The notes under the pieces: model-generated
What the model was told of the DNA's origin: nothing
Seen by the model: the letters and a program-made list of their open reading frames with translations, nothing else
Database searches by the model: none
Assembly: GCF_001543325.1 (NCBI RefSeq)
Contig: NZ_CP013355.1
Coordinates: 2,817,001 to 2,881,000, forward strand
Source of the DNA: Lutibacter profundi
Lineage (GTDB): Bacteria; Bacteroidota; Bacteroidia; Flavobacteriales; Flavobacteriaceae
Reading direction: 5' to 3'
DNA: 64,000 nt
Shown here: one piece after another, positions 9,373-19,103 of the stretch
How the letters are laid out: the number at the start of each line of letters is the position of its first letter
Position numbering within the stretch: position 1 is the first letter of the stretch
Made by a program: the position numbers and the translations under genes

Positions 9373-10836
9373 TTATTTGTTGGGTTTTCTAATTAAATAC
9401 AGTCCAATAAAAGTTAAAAGCCCATTTATTATTAAAAGTTCATATCCAAATATGTAACCATTCAAAAAATTAGTAGAATAAGCATTTGTAAAATAACTTA
9501 CCATAACAGAGAGCACTGCTACAATCCAAACATATTTATCTTTAATAACATATGTTGTGAAAATTCCAAAAGAAAACAAACCTAAAAGAGGACCATAAGT
9601 ATAGGAGGCTACTTGCAATAAGCTACTTATAACATTGTCTTGTAAAAGGTATTTAAAAATAATAATTATAATAATTAACAAAATAGAGATTAAAACGTGG
9701 GTTTTTTTTCGAATATATTTTTGTTTTGATTTTTCTATATTGTTAATATCTAAAAAATCAATACAAAAAGAGGTTGTTAAGGAAGTTAAGGCGCTATCAG
9801 CACTTGAATAGGCTGCAGCAATAAGCCCTAAAATAAACACAATACCAATATGAGTGCTTAAATTATTATTCAAGGCAATTTCAGGAAATAACAAATCGGT
9901 TTTAACATTGCCTTCAACAATAGGAATTGAAATATTAAATTTTTGTGCGTATATAAATAATAAAGCGCCTAAAATTAAAAATATGAAATTCACAATTATA
10001 AGTATAAAACCAAGTGAAACAACATTCCATTGGGCTTCTTTGGTGTTTTTACAAGTTAAGTTTTTTTGCATCATATCCTGGTCTAAACCAGTCATTGCAA
10101 TTGCAATAAACATTCCGCCCAGAAATGATTTTAAAATGTATTTTTTGTCTTTAAAATTATCAATAAATAAAATCTTACTGTATTTATGGTATTCTTCAGA
10201 GGTAAACATATTAGATACAGACCAGTTTAACTTATTTAAAATGATGTAAATGGTTGCGAAAACAGCAAAAAGCATTAGTGAGGTTTGAAAAACATCTGTC
10301 CATACAATTGTTTTAATACCTCCTTTAGAGGTGTAAATCCAAATTAGTAAAACCGAAAAAATAACGGTTATTTCAAAAGGAACATTCCAAAAATCAAATA
10401 TAAAATATTGTAGTACAGATACCATCAAAAATAATCTGAATGATGCAATTAAAATTCTAGAAATAAAGAAGAAAAAAGCACCTGTTTTATGAGAAGTTGT
10501 ACCAAACCGTTGTTTTAAAAACTCATAAATTGAAGTAATTTTCAGTTTATAATATATAGGAATTAGTACATAAGCAATTACAAAATAGCCAAACAAATAT
10601 CCAATAACAATTTGCATATAGCTAAATTGAGAACTTTGTACTAAACCAGGTACTGATATAAATGTTACACCTGAAAGAGAGCCTCCAATCATGCCAAAAG
10701 CTACTACATACCAAGGAGATTTTTTATTGGCGTTAAAGAAGGTCTCATTAGTGTCATTTTTACCCGTGAAATAAGATATTAGAAGCAGTATGCAAAAATA
10801 AATTGCAACCAAAGAAAGTAAATAAATAGGCTTCAT
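9373..10836 (-). CDS. Sodium:solute symporter (SSS family)
   Basis: 487 residues with about 13 transmembrane segments. The SSS signature is visible in [14 protein letters not shown] near residue 52 and in [17 protein letters not shown] near residue 340, where the Ser pair normally binds Na+. The substrate cannot be told. It lies 16 bp upstream of pdxH. A TACATTTA box at 10844-10851 (minus) ends only 7 nt from the ATG, suggesting a leaderless or nearly leaderless mRNA. Confidence 0.88.
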   Translation of the reverse strand: MKPIYLLSLVAIYFCILLLISYFTGKNDTNETFFNANKKSPWYVVAFGMIGGSLSGVTFISVPGLVQSSQFSYMQIVIGYLFGYFVIAYVLIPIYYKLKITSIYEFLKQRFGTTSHKTGAFFFFISRILIASFRLFLMVSVLQYFIFDFWNVPFEITVIFSVLLIWIYTSKGGIKTIVWTDVFQTSLMLFAVFATIYIILNKLNWSVSNMFTSEEYHKYSKILFIDNFKDKKYILKSFLGGMFIAIAMTGLDQDMMQKNLTCKNTKEAQWNVVSLGFILIIVNFIFLILGALLFIYAQKFNISIPIVEGNVKTDLLFPEIALNNNLSTHIGIVFILGLIAAAYSSADSALTSLTTSFCIDFLDINNIEKSKQKYIRKKTHVLISILLIIIIIIFKYLLQDNVISSLLQVASYTYGPLLGLFSFGIFTTYVIKDKYVWIVAVLSVMVSYFTNAYSTNFLNGYIFGYELLIINGLLTFIGLYLIRKPNK

Positions 10837-10878
10837 TTATAGTTAAATGTATTTGAAATAACAAAGAAACTAAAATTA

Positions 10879-10909
10879 TTGAGAATATCATTTCCTAATT
10901 GTACATTTG
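10879..10909 (+). promoter_or_regulatory. Promoter of recR (TTG-N20-TACATTTG)
   Basis: TTG at 10879-10881 and TACATTTG at 10902-10909, 20 bp apart, match the Bacteroidota -33/-7 consensus. The -7 box ends 4 nt before the chosen ATG at 10914, so the transcript is probably leaderless. Confidence 0.7.
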
Positions 10910-10913
10910 CGAA

Positions 10914-11525
10914 ATGAATTTTTCTTCAAAACTACTAGAAAATGCTGTAAATGAAGTATCTCAATTGCCAGGTATAGGTAAAAGAACTGCTTTGCGATTG
11001 GTATTACATTTATTAAAACAACCAACTTCACAAACGCATCAATTATCAAAATCATTAATTAACTTGGTTGATGAAATTAAATTGTGTGAAAAATGCCACA
11101 ATATTTCAGATGTTGCTATATGTGAAATTTGCGTAAATCCATCAAGAAATTCCGAAATTATTTGTGTTGTAGAAGATGTTAGAGATGTAATGGCTATAGA
11201 AAATACAGCACAATTTAAAGGGTTGTACCATGTTTTAGGAGGTAAAATATCACCAATAGAAGGGGTAGGGCCTCAAAATTTGACAATAGAAAGCTTGATT
11301 GATAAAGTGCAGAATGGTAATGTGAAAGAGGTAATATTTGCTTTAAGTTCTACTATTGAAGGAGATACAACTAATTTTTATATTTTTAAACAATTAGAAA
11401 AGTTTGCAATTAAAACGTCAACAATAGCACGTGGTATAGCAGTTGGTGATGAACTTGAATATGCTGATGAAATTACGTTAGGAAGAAGTATTGTAAATAG
11501 AATTCCGTTTGAAAAATCTATATAG
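10914..11525 (+). CDS. recR: Recombination mediator protein RecR
   Basis: Works with RecO/RecF to load RecA at gaps. The start is ATG 10914 ([14 protein letters not shown]), because an upstream TTG at 10899 would lie within the promoter. Visible are the helix-hairpin-helix [13 protein letters not shown], a zinc finger with CEKC and CEIC pairs at ~55-70, and a Toprim domain beginning [15 protein letters not shown]. About 203 residues, normal length. GT2 begins 3 bp after the stop. Confidence 0.96.
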   Translation: MNFSSKLLENAVNEVSQLPGIGKRTALRLVLHLLKQPTSQTHQLSKSLINLVDEIKLCEKCHNISDVAICEICVNPSRNSEIICVVEDVRDVMAIENTAQFKGLYHVLGGKISPIEGVGPQNLTIESLIDKVQNGNVKEVIFALSSTIEGDTTNFYIFKQLEKFAIKTSTIARGIAVGDELEYADEITLGRSIVNRIPFEKSI

Positions 11526-11528
11526 TTT

Positions 11529-12677
11529 ATGGATTTATCTGTAATTATTGTAAACTATAACGTTCAATATTTTTTGGAGCAATGCTTATTAAGTGTTCAG
11601 GCAGCTTCTACAAATTTAGATGTTGAAATTATAGTAGTTGATAATAATTCAACAGATGAAAGCTGTAAATTAGTATCTGAAAAATTTGCAAAAGTTCACC
11701 TTATTAAAAATAAAATAAATTTAGGATTTTCTAAGGCAAACAACCAAGGCGTTGAAATAGCAGAGGGCGAATTTATTTTAATTTTGAATCCTGATACTGT
11801 GGTAGCAGAAGATACTTTTACACAAATTTTAAGCTTTGCAAAAACAAAACAAAACTTAGGAATTTTAGGTGTTAAATTAATTGATGGATCAGGGAGTTTT
11901 TTGCCAGAAAGTAAACGAGGCATACCAACTCCAAGAGTTGCGTTTAACAAACTTTTTGGCATTTCGAGTAAACAAACAGGGAAATACTATGCAACACATT
12001 TAAATGAAGATGAAACTGGAGTTGTTGATATTTTGGTTGGTGCATTTATGCTGTTAAAGCGTACAGTTTTTAATGAGGTGAATGGTTTTGATACCGCTTA
12101 TTTTATGTATGGCGAAGACATAGATTTGAGTTATAAAATTTTAAAAAAAGGATATCAAAACTATTACTTTTCTAAAACGCAAGTAATTCATTATAAAGGC
12201 GAGAGCACTAGAAGAGATACAAAATATTTAAGATATTTTTATAGAGCTATGAAAATATTTTACAGTAAACATTTTAAATTGAATCGTATTTATGATTTTG
12301 CAATGAGTTTTGGAATTGAATTTTGGTTTTTGCTAAAATATTTGAAATTTATACAATTTAAAGAGGAATCACAGCTAACGTTTAACGTGCTTTATCTTGG
12401 AAGAAACAAATTGATAAAAAGTTATTTGGGTAAAAAGTATTTACTAATTAATGAAGAGTTAATGGGTAATTTCAATCAAATAAAAACAATAATTAAACAA
12501 AAAAAAATAGATACTATTATTTTTGATAATGAAGTTGTTACTAATAAAAAAATAATTACACATTTTGAAGCTTTAAAAGGTGAAAATGTAATTTTTAAAA
12601 TACATCCTAAAAGCACTAATTTTTTGATTGGAAGTACAAGTGTTCAAAAAAGAGGGCTTGTAGAAATAATTAAATAA
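11529..12677 (+). CDS. GT2 family glycosyltransferase with extra C-terminal domain
   Basis: Residues ~1-240 are a GT-A fold of the rhamnosyltransferase-like type: VIIVNYN at the start, VDNNSTDES, metal-binding LNPDT near residue 88, and YGEDIDLSYK near residue 196 as acceptor/catalytic region. Residues ~290-382 form an additional domain with Rossmann-like alternation, of unknown role. It probably acts in surface polysaccharide or cell-wall glycan synthesis. It is cotranscribed with recR and meets the acyl-CoA synthetase gene tail-to-tail with a 4-bp gap. Confidence 0.85.
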   Translation: MDLSVIIVNYNVQYFLEQCLLSVQAASTNLDVEIIVVDNNSTDESCKLVSEKFAKVHLIKNKINLGFSKANNQGVEIAEGEFILILNPDTVVAEDTFTQILSFAKTKQNLGILGVKLIDGSGSFLPESKRGIPTPRVAFNKLFGISSKQTGKYYATHLNEDETGVVDILVGAFMLLKRTVFNEVNGFDTAYFMYGEDIDLSYKILKKGYQNYYFSKTQVIHYKGESTRRDTKYLRYFYRAMKIFYSKHFKLNRIYDFAMSFGIEFWFLLKYLKFIQFKEESQLTFNVLYLGRNKLIKSYLGKKYLLINEELMGNFNQIKTIIKQKKIDTIIFDNEVVTNKKIITHFEALKGENVIFKIHPKSTNFLIGSTSVQKRGLVEIIK

Positions 12678-12681
12678 TATG

Positions 12682-14739
12682 CTATTTTTCAATTCTAATT
12701 CTTGCGTCTACTGCTAAAATTTCTTTCGAATTTCCTAGTAACGGATTTAAATCTAATTCAACAATTTCTGGTGCAACACTCACTAGGTATGAGACCTTTG
12801 TAATTATTTCGGCAAATAAAATTGGATTAACACCTTCTTGGTTTCTAACTCCTTTAATAATTTTATATGATTTTAAGTTTTTAATCATTTCGGTAGCTTC
12901 ATTTATAGAAACAGGTGCCAATGATGAACTTATATCTTTGATAACCTCAATAAAAATTCCACCTAAACCACATAGAATTAAATGTCCAAAACTGCCTTCT
13001 TTTTTAACTCCAATAAATAATTCAATCCCTTTTTTCATAGGTTGAATTAACACAGCTTTGGCACTTCCAATTTTCATAATTTTAGAATAGGAATCTAAGA
13101 GTTTATCAATAGAATTTATATTTAAAATAATACCACCAACATCACTTTTGTGAATAGAGCCAACAATTTTCATAACTACGGGTAATCCAAGTTTTTTACT
13201 TGCTAAAATGCATTCTTCTTTTGAATTACAAATAACTTCATTTACTACTGGAATTTTAGCTGCAATTAATAACTCTTTAATTTGTTGAGGCGGTAAAAAA
13301 CCATTGGTTGAATTTTCAATAATCCTTCTAATTGTTTTTAAATTAACTGTAAATGAGTTTACATCTTTAATAGCAGTATTTGTAGGGTTCAATGTTTTAG
13401 CTAAAGCATTTCCAAATAAAACCTCATCAGGAAACATTACATTTCCTTTCGAAATGAAATAATCAATTTCTTTTTTTACATTCACAACTGATGGTAAAAC
13501 TGGAAAAATAGGTTTATTACAAGTCCTCATTTTTTTATGAAGTATATCATAAACATCGTATACTTCAAATAAACCCGGACTACCAAAAATAACCACCATT
13601 GCGTCAATTCCTGAAAATTTATTTTCGCAATAATCAATAATGGTTTCTAATTGTTCTGCATTTCCTGTTGCTAAAAAATCTATAGGATTTGATACCGATG
13701 AGCCTAAATATAATTTAGAGAGTAGCTCATCGCTATCTTTACCACTAATTTCGGGTACATTTAGTCCGTTTTTCGACAACGTATCAGTGAGCATTACAGC
13801 AGGCCCACCAGCATGTGTAATTATGGCTATGTTTTTACCTTTTAATGCAGGAAGCATAAAAATGGAGGCAACTGTAATTAATTCATTTCTACCATAACAA
13901 CGCACAATACCCGCTTTTTTAAACAAGGCATCAACAGCATTATCAGAATTAGCTAAAGCGCCTGTATGTGAACTTGCGGCTCTACTTCCTGCTGATGAAC
14001 TCCCTGCTTTTATAGCGGCAATTTTACAACCTTTTTGAATTAAAGATGATGCGTGTTTTAATAATTTTTTAGGGTTTTCAATACTTTCAATATAGAGTAA
14101 TTTTACTTTAGAACTTTTTATATCATCAAAAGTATTATCTAAATGTTCTAGCACTTCCTCAACACCAATTTGAGCGGAATTACCAACAGAGTAAACACTA
14201 GAAAAAGTAAGACCAGTTGACATAGCAGCTTCAATAATAAAAACGGCAGTTGCTCCAGATCCAGAAATAAAATCTACTCCTTTTGAATTTAGTTTTGGTA
14301 TTGGCCTTGTAAAAACTCCAACATAATTTTGATTTATGAAACCAATATTATTTGGTCCCAAAAGTGTACCTCCAGCATTATTTATTTCGTTGACTATTTC
14401 TTGTTCTAATTTTTTTCCCTCCGCATCTTTTTCACTATAACCTGCTGAAAAAATAATAAATCCTTTCGTGTTTTTTGTGTGTGTTAGTATTTTAGTTGTT
14501 TCTAACGTAAATTTTGCAGAAATAGCAATTATAGCTAAATCAACTTTAGGAATTTGAGAAACTTCTTGGTAACACTTTATGCCTTGAACCTCAGTTTCTT
14601 TAGGATTAACAGCTATCAACTTTCCTTTAAAATTATGTTCAATTAAATTTTTAAGAACACTTCCACCAGGAGTTTGAATATTATTTGATGCTCCAATAAC
14701 AACAATGCTTTTTGGATTAATTAGGTTTTTGTGTAACAT
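12682..14739 (-). CDS. ADP-forming acyl-CoA (acetyl-CoA) synthetase, fused alpha-beta
   Basis: Converts acyl-CoA + ADP + Pi to acid + CoA + ATP, the energy-saving last step of peptide fermentation in archaea and some bacteria. 685 residues: a CoA-binding Rossmann domain (VVIGASNN at 14-21), a ligase-CoA domain with the phospho-histidine motif SHTGALANS near residue 257, and from ~470 an ATP-grasp beta part with the second histidine in SIHKSDVGGI. It lies downstream of iorAB on the same strand, which suggests aryl- or branched acyl-CoA as substrate. GNAT fusion is absent. Confidence 0.9.
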   Translation of the reverse strand: MLHKNLINPKSIVVIGASNNIQTPGGSVLKNLIEHNFKGKLIAVNPKETEVQGIKCYQEVSQIPKVDLAIIAISAKFTLETTKILTHTKNTKGFIIFSAGYSEKDAEGKKLEQEIVNEINNAGGTLLGPNNIGFINQNYVGVFTRPIPKLNSKGVDFISGSGATAVFIIEAAMSTGLTFSSVYSVGNSAQIGVEEVLEHLDNTFDDIKSSKVKLLYIESIENPKKLLKHASSLIQKGCKIAAIKAGSSSAGSRAASSHTGALANSDNAVDALFKKAGIVRCYGRNELITVASIFMLPALKGKNIAIITHAGGPAVMLTDTLSKNGLNVPEISGKDSDELLSKLYLGSSVSNPIDFLATGNAEQLETIIDYCENKFSGIDAMVVIFGSPGLFEVYDVYDILHKKMRTCNKPIFPVLPSVVNVKKEIDYFISKGNVMFPDEVLFGNALAKTLNPTNTAIKDVNSFTVNLKTIRRIIENSTNGFLPPQQIKELLIAAKIPVVNEVICNSKEECILASKKLGLPVVMKIVGSIHKSDVGGIILNINSIDKLLDSYSKIMKIGSAKAVLIQPMKKGIELFIGVKKEGSFGHLILCGLGGIFIEVIKDISSSLAPVSINEATEMIKNLKSYKIIKGVRNQEGVNPILFAEIITKVSYLVSVAPEIVELDLNPLLGNSKEILAVDARIRIEK

Positions 14740-14754
14740 TTATAAAAATACTTG

Positions 14755-15339
14755 CTAAGATACGGTTTCAGTTGCTATTTCTTTTCCTTTATTAAAAGCG
14801 TCTATATTTTTAGTTACAATACGATCTCCTTTGCGCTGAAAAAGGGTTTTAATTGCTTGTTTTAAACTTTCTTCACTTAATGGAATAATTGATGAAGCAG
14901 CACCTAATAAAACGATGTTTGTAGCTTTGGAATTACCTAAGTCTTTGGCTATTTTTTTTGCATCAATTAAAATATGATTAGGGTATGATTTTATTTCAGT
15001 ATATAACTCTTCTAACTCAGGATAATCAGTAATATTTAAAAAAGGATTTGAATCAGTTATCAAATATCCATCTTTTTTTAAGAAGGGTAAATAGCGCAAT
15101 AATTCCATAGGTTCTACAGAAATTATCATATCTGCTTTTCCTTGTGGAATTAAATCGGAATAAATTTTAGTGTCTGAAATTCGAACATGAGACTGCACTG
15201 CTCCACCTCGTTGACTCATACCGTGAACTTCAGATTGTTTTAAATGTAAGTTAGATGCTAATGCAGCTGTGTCTAAAATTGCAGCAATAGTTAAAATTCC
15301 TTGTCCTCCAACTCCTGCTAATAATATATTTGTTTTCAT
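14755..15339 (-). CDS. iorB: Indolepyruvate:ferredoxin oxidoreductase, beta subunit
   Basis: 194 residues of the gamma-type 2-oxoacid:ferredoxin oxidoreductase domain, beginning NILLAGVGGQGILTIA, with the conserved SEVHGMSQRGGAVQSHVR. It pairs with IorA, whose stop lies 9 bp upstream, to oxidise arylpyruvates (from aromatic amino acids) to aryl-acetyl-CoA. Confidence 0.93.
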   Translation of the reverse strand: MKTNILLAGVGGQGILTIAAILDTAALASNLHLKQSEVHGMSQRGGAVQSHVRISDTKIYSDLIPQGKADMIISVEPMELLRYLPFLKKDGYLITDSNPFLNITDYPELEELYTEIKSYPNHILIDAKKIAKDLGNSKATNIVLLGAASSIIPLSEESLKQAIKTLFQRKGDRIVTKNIDAFNKGKEIATETVS

Positions 15340-15348
15340 TTATTACAG

Positions 15349-16965
15349 TTAATTTAATGAAACGTTTTTTATTTTTTTTAATTTGTCTTTCTTTTCTTTT
15401 GGTAATTGAACACATGGGCGTTGAGAAATAATTACTGAAACACCGTTGTAATTAAGTTCTTCACGAATTAAATCTATATTTTGATCTAAATTTTTATGAA
15501 GGGGAGTTATTACTTTCAAGTGATTTTCTTCAACACCTAATCCTCTGCAAATATCAATCAGCCTTCCAGAAGCTGAGGAATCTTGTGCACCTGTCATTGC
15601 AATGGCAGAATTGTCTGAAATTATAACCGTTATAGGTGTTTTTTCAATAACAGCGTTTAACAAGCCAGTCATTCCAGAATGAGTGAATGTTGAATCTCCA
15701 ATAATTGCAATTGAAGGATGTATACCGGCATCCGCAGCGCCTTTTGCCATTGTAATAGAAGCTCCCATTTCTATAAGTGCATCTATGCTGTTATAAGGAG
15801 GTAGTGCACCTAAGGCATAGCAGCCAATATCACCAAAAACTTGCTGACTTTCTGTTTCTGTTTTTAATTTATTGATGGCATCAAATAAATCGCGATGGCC
15901 ACAACCTACACATAATTCAGGAGGTCTTCCTGATACTACTTTTGGAAGATTTTCGTCAATTACAATATCAAATCCCAGTGCATTTGCAATATTGTCTGGG
16001 TTTAGCTCTCCAACACGAGGAATAGCTCCACTTAAGCGTCCAATAACATTTCTATTTTCACCTAAAAAATCGGAGATAGCTTCTTCAATAAAAGGATAAC
16101 CATCTTCTAACACCAATATTTTTTTACAAGTATTGAATAATTTTTTGATTGGTTTTTTAGGAATTGGATATTGTGAAATTTTTAGAATAGGGTAAGGGCA
16201 TTTACCACTTTCAAAATTTTCCATTAAATAGTTATAAGCTATTCCAGAAGCTATAATTCCTAAAGAAGTATTAGGACCTTTAATAAATTCATTGAAATAG
16301 CTATTTTCGGAGTTTTCGAGGATATCAGATTGAATATTAACTAAATAGTTGTACCTATTTCTAGCGTACATTGGGATTAATGAAAATTGAGTTGCATTTT
16401 TTGGTAGGTGAATGTTATTTTGTTTTATGCTATTTCCTACGTTAACTCCAGCTCTTGAATGTGATAATCTGGTTACCATTCTCAATAAAACAGGTAAACT
16501 ATATTTTTCAGATAAATCAAAAGCATATTTTGTAATATCATAAGCTTCTTGTTGGTTAGAAGGTTCTAACATAGGCACCATAGCAAATTTTCCATAAAAA
16601 CGAGAATCCTGTTCATTTTGTGATGAATGCATAGAAGGATCATCGGCAACTACTACAACTAAGCCACCATTAATGCCGGAAACAGACATATTCATAAACA
16701 CATCAGCAGCAACATTTAATCCAACATGTTTCATAACAGCCATAGCTCTTTTACCTGCGTATGACATGCCAAGAGCTGATTCCATTGCTGTTTTTTCATT
16801 AACAGACCATTGTGAATGAATAGTGAGTTCTTTAGCTAATTTTGAACGTTGAATGTATTCTGTAATTTCTGTTGATGGAGTTCCTGGATACGCATAAACA
16901 CCTGATAACCCAGCATCAATGGCTCCTTGTGCTAAAGCTTCATTGCCTAATAGAAGTTTTTTCAT
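15349..16965 (-). CDS. iorA: Indolepyruvate oxidoreductase, alpha subunit, without ferredoxin domain
   Basis: TPP enzyme for oxidative decarboxylation of aromatic 2-oxoacids to acyl-CoA. The pyrimidine-binding part opens with AYPGTPSTEITEYI, and the TPP/Mg motif is GDSTFTHSG ... ISDNSAIAMTG in the last third. ELCVGCGHRDLFDAI precedes it. At 538 residues it stops soon after SQRPCVQLPKEKK, where usual IorA proteins carry ~70-90 more residues with two 4Fe-4S clusters. Electrons must therefore leave by another carrier. Expression is probably activated through the dyad at 17033. Confidence 0.92.
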   Translation of the reverse strand: MKKLLLGNEALAQGAIDAGLSGVYAYPGTPSTEITEYIQRSKLAKELTIHSQWSVNEKTAMESALGMSYAGKRAMAVMKHVGLNVAADVFMNMSVSGINGGLVVVVADDPSMHSSQNEQDSRFYGKFAMVPMLEPSNQQEAYDITKYAFDLSEKYSLPVLLRMVTRLSHSRAGVNVGNSIKQNNIHLPKNATQFSLIPMYARNRYNYLVNIQSDILENSENSYFNEFIKGPNTSLGIIASGIAYNYLMENFESGKCPYPILKISQYPIPKKPIKKLFNTCKKILVLEDGYPFIEEAISDFLGENRNVIGRLSGAIPRVGELNPDNIANALGFDIVIDENLPKVVSGRPPELCVGCGHRDLFDAINKLKTETESQQVFGDIGCYALGALPPYNSIDALIEMGASITMAKGAADAGIHPSIAIIGDSTFTHSGMTGLLNAVIEKTPITVIISDNSAIAMTGAQDSSASGRLIDICRGLGVEENHLKVITPLHKNLDQNIDLIREELNYNGVSVIISQRPCVQLPKEKKDKLKKIKNVSLN

Positions 16966-17001
16966 AAAATTCTAGTTTATATAATTGTCTATATTGTGTT
17001 G

Positions 17002-17044
17002 TAAAATTAATTAAATATTTTCAATTTTTGTATGATTAAAGTCA
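17002..17044 (-). promoter_or_regulatory. iorA promoter with TGAT-N4-GTCA activator dyad
   Basis: Dyad TGATTAAAGTCA at 17033-17044. The -7 box on the minus strand is TAATTTTA at 17002-17009 (one mismatch to TAnnTTTG). Centre-to-centre spacing is exactly 33 bp, placing the dyad near -41 from a start at about 16998 and giving a ~33-nt leader before iorA. Same architecture as the cytochrome promoters. Confidence 0.7.
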
Positions 17045-17201
17045 TACATATAACACGTAATATATTGACAAACAGAATATTATATCAGCAATAGAATATG
17101 TAAAAAATTATAGATTAGAAAGGTGTTTAAACTTTTTTTGTAGTAAATTAATATTAAAAGTAATAAGTTTTTAAGAATTTGTTATTTGAGAAGTTTTGAG
17201 C

Positions 17202-17753
17202 TTAATTGTTGTCCCAATTATTTTTATTTCTAATATTTTTGTATAATTTAATTCCTAGCATTAATAATATAGAAACACTAACAATACCAATAACTCCAAA
17301 AATCCAACCTAATGAATTTTTGAGTATCACTAAAAAAACACAAGCAAATAAAATAATTGTAGCAACTTCATTCCAAATTCTTAAGGCAAATGAAGAGTAT
17401 TTTAAATATCCTTTTTCAATTTGATTGTACATAATTTGACAAGTCCAGTGGTAGGCAAAAAGTAAAGCAACAAACCCTAATTTAATGAGCATCCAGTTAG
17501 TTTGTAACCATGCAGGTTGTAAAATTAATAACCAAATGGCAAAGCCTGTAGCCAAAATAGCAGAAGGCCATGTTATAATATACCAAAGCCTTTTTATCAT
17601 TAACTTATATTGCTTTAATAATATATTTTTTTCTATTTCAGGTTTTTCTTCAGCTTCTTTATAATAAATAAATAATCTAATAATATAGAATAAACCGGCA
17701 AACCAAGTTGTAATAAAAATGATGTGAAGTGATTTTATGTATAAATATGTCAT
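17202..17753 (-). CDS. hemJ: Protoporphyrinogen oxidase HemJ
   Basis: UPF0093/CopD-like membrane protein of 183 residues with four to five membrane helices. IKSLHIIFITTWFAGLFY holds the conserved histidine near residue 10, and NWMLIKLGFVALLFAYH the conserved lysine near residue 91, both needed in characterised HemJ. It converts protoporphyrinogen IX to protoporphyrin IX, the step not otherwise encoded here, so it completes the neighbouring haem pathway. Confidence 0.88.
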   Translation of the reverse strand: MTYLYIKSLHIIFITTWFAGLFYIIRLFIYYKEAEEKPEIEKNILLKQYKLMIKRLWYIITWPSAILATGFAIWLLILQPAWLQTNWMLIKLGFVALLFAYHWTCQIMYNQIEKGYLKYSSFALRIWNEVATIILFACVFLVILKNSLGWIFGVIGIVSVSILLMLGIKLYKNIRNKNNWDNN

Positions 17754-17870
17754 AATTTATTAGGAAAGATATTTAAAGTTCAAAAATACCAATAATTAAG
17801 ATAAAATAATGCTACGGGTTCAATTTTATAAAAATAGCGTATATTATAGAATCTAACTAAAATTATAACA

Positions 17871-17878
17871 TAACTTTG
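17871..17878 (+). promoter_or_regulatory. -7 box TAACTTTG of the MFS gene
   Basis: TAnnTTTG match 37 bp before the ATG at 17916. No dyad or clear -33 element at the expected distance. Confidence 0.45.
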
Positions 17879-17915
17879 CAACGTCAACGAGGGAATAACA
17901 TATTTTAGAAAAGAT

Positions 17916-19103
17916 ATGAAATATATTTCGCGTACTGTTTGGGTTTTATCGCTTGTTAGTTTGTTTACTGATACGGCAAGTGAAATGTTGTATCCAGTAA
18001 TGCCAATTTATTTAAAATCTATTGGTTTTTCAATTGTACTTATAGGAATTCTTGAAGGTTTGGCTGAAGCAGTTGCTGGGTTAAGTAAAGGTTATTTTGG
18101 TAAGCTGTCAGATCAATCGGCTAGGAGAGTCCCTTTTGTTCAAATTGGTTACACTTTTAGCGCAATTTCAAAACCTATGATGGCTATTTTTGTGTATCCA
18201 CTTTGGATTTTCTTTGCAAGAACTTTAGATCGTTTTGGTAAAGGTATAAGAACCGGAGCCAGAGATGCAATTCTTTCAGATGAAGCTACGCTAAAAACCA
18301 AAGGGAAAATATTTGGGTTTCATAGATCTATGGATACTTTAGGAGCAGTTTTTGGACCGTTGTTTGCATTACTTTATTTATATTTCTATCCAAATAATTA
18401 TAAAACACTATTTTACATAGCGTTTATTCCTGGTATTTTAGCTGTGATTTCAACCTCTTTTCTCAAAGAAAAGAAAACGAAACTTCATAAAATAAAAAAA
18501 GCAGTATCTTTTTTTTCATTTCTAAACTATTGGAAGGAAAGTCCGGTAGTTTACAGAAAAGTTGTGATAGGGCTTTTATTTTTTACACTATTTAACAGTT
18601 CAGATGTGTTTTTGTTGTTAAAAGCAAAGCAAGCTGGTTTAAGTGATACGCAGGTTATAGGTGTTTATATCTTTTATAATTTAATTTATGCATTAAGTGC
18701 ATTTCCGGCAGGAATTATAGCTGACAAAATTGGTTTAAAAAAGATGTTTATAATAGGTCTTGTATTTTTTGCAGTTGTTTATTTAGGAATGGGATTTAGT
18801 ACAAATCTATACATTATTATGGGATTGTTTTTGCTATATGGCATCTACGCGTCTGCAACAGAAGGTATTTCAAAAGCTTGGATTAGTAATATTACTTCAA
18901 AAAAAGATACTGCTACTGCAATTGGTACTTATGCTGGATTTCAAAGTATTTTTACAATGTTAGCTAGTTCTTTTGCCGGACTTATTTGGTATAAATTTGG
19001 AGCAAATACATCTTTTTTTGTAACCAGTTTTGCAACAAGTATAGTTATAATTTATTTTATTTTTTTAAGAGAAATTAAAAGTAAAGGCTCAATATTAAAT
19101 TAA
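17916..19103 (+). CDS. MFS transporter
   Basis: 395 residues with 12 predicted membrane helices in two halves. The MFS loop 2-3 motif appears as GYFGKLSDQSARRVPF near residue 60 and its second-half copy as GIIADKIGLKKMF near residue 268. The substrate is unknown. Its position beside hemH and hemJ permits, but does not show, a role with tetrapyrroles or metals. The last 4 bp overlap the end of the convergent hemH. Confidence 0.85.
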   Translation: MKYISRTVWVLSLVSLFTDTASEMLYPVMPIYLKSIGFSIVLIGILEGLAEAVAGLSKGYFGKLSDQSARRVPFVQIGYTFSAISKPMMAIFVYPLWIFFARTLDRFGKGIRTGARDAILSDEATLKTKGKIFGFHRSMDTLGAVFGPLFALLYLYFYPNNYKTLFYIAFIPGILAVISTSFLKEKKTKLHKIKKAVSFFSFLNYWKESPVVYRKVVIGLLFFTLFNSSDVFLLLKAKQAGLSDTQVIGVYIFYNLIYALSAFPAGIIADKIGLKKMFIIGLVFFAVVYLGMGFSTNLYIIMGLFLLYGIYASATEGISKAWISNITSKKDTATAIGTYAGFQSIFTMLASSFAGLIWYKFGANTSFFVTSFATSIVIIYFIFLREIKSKGSILN

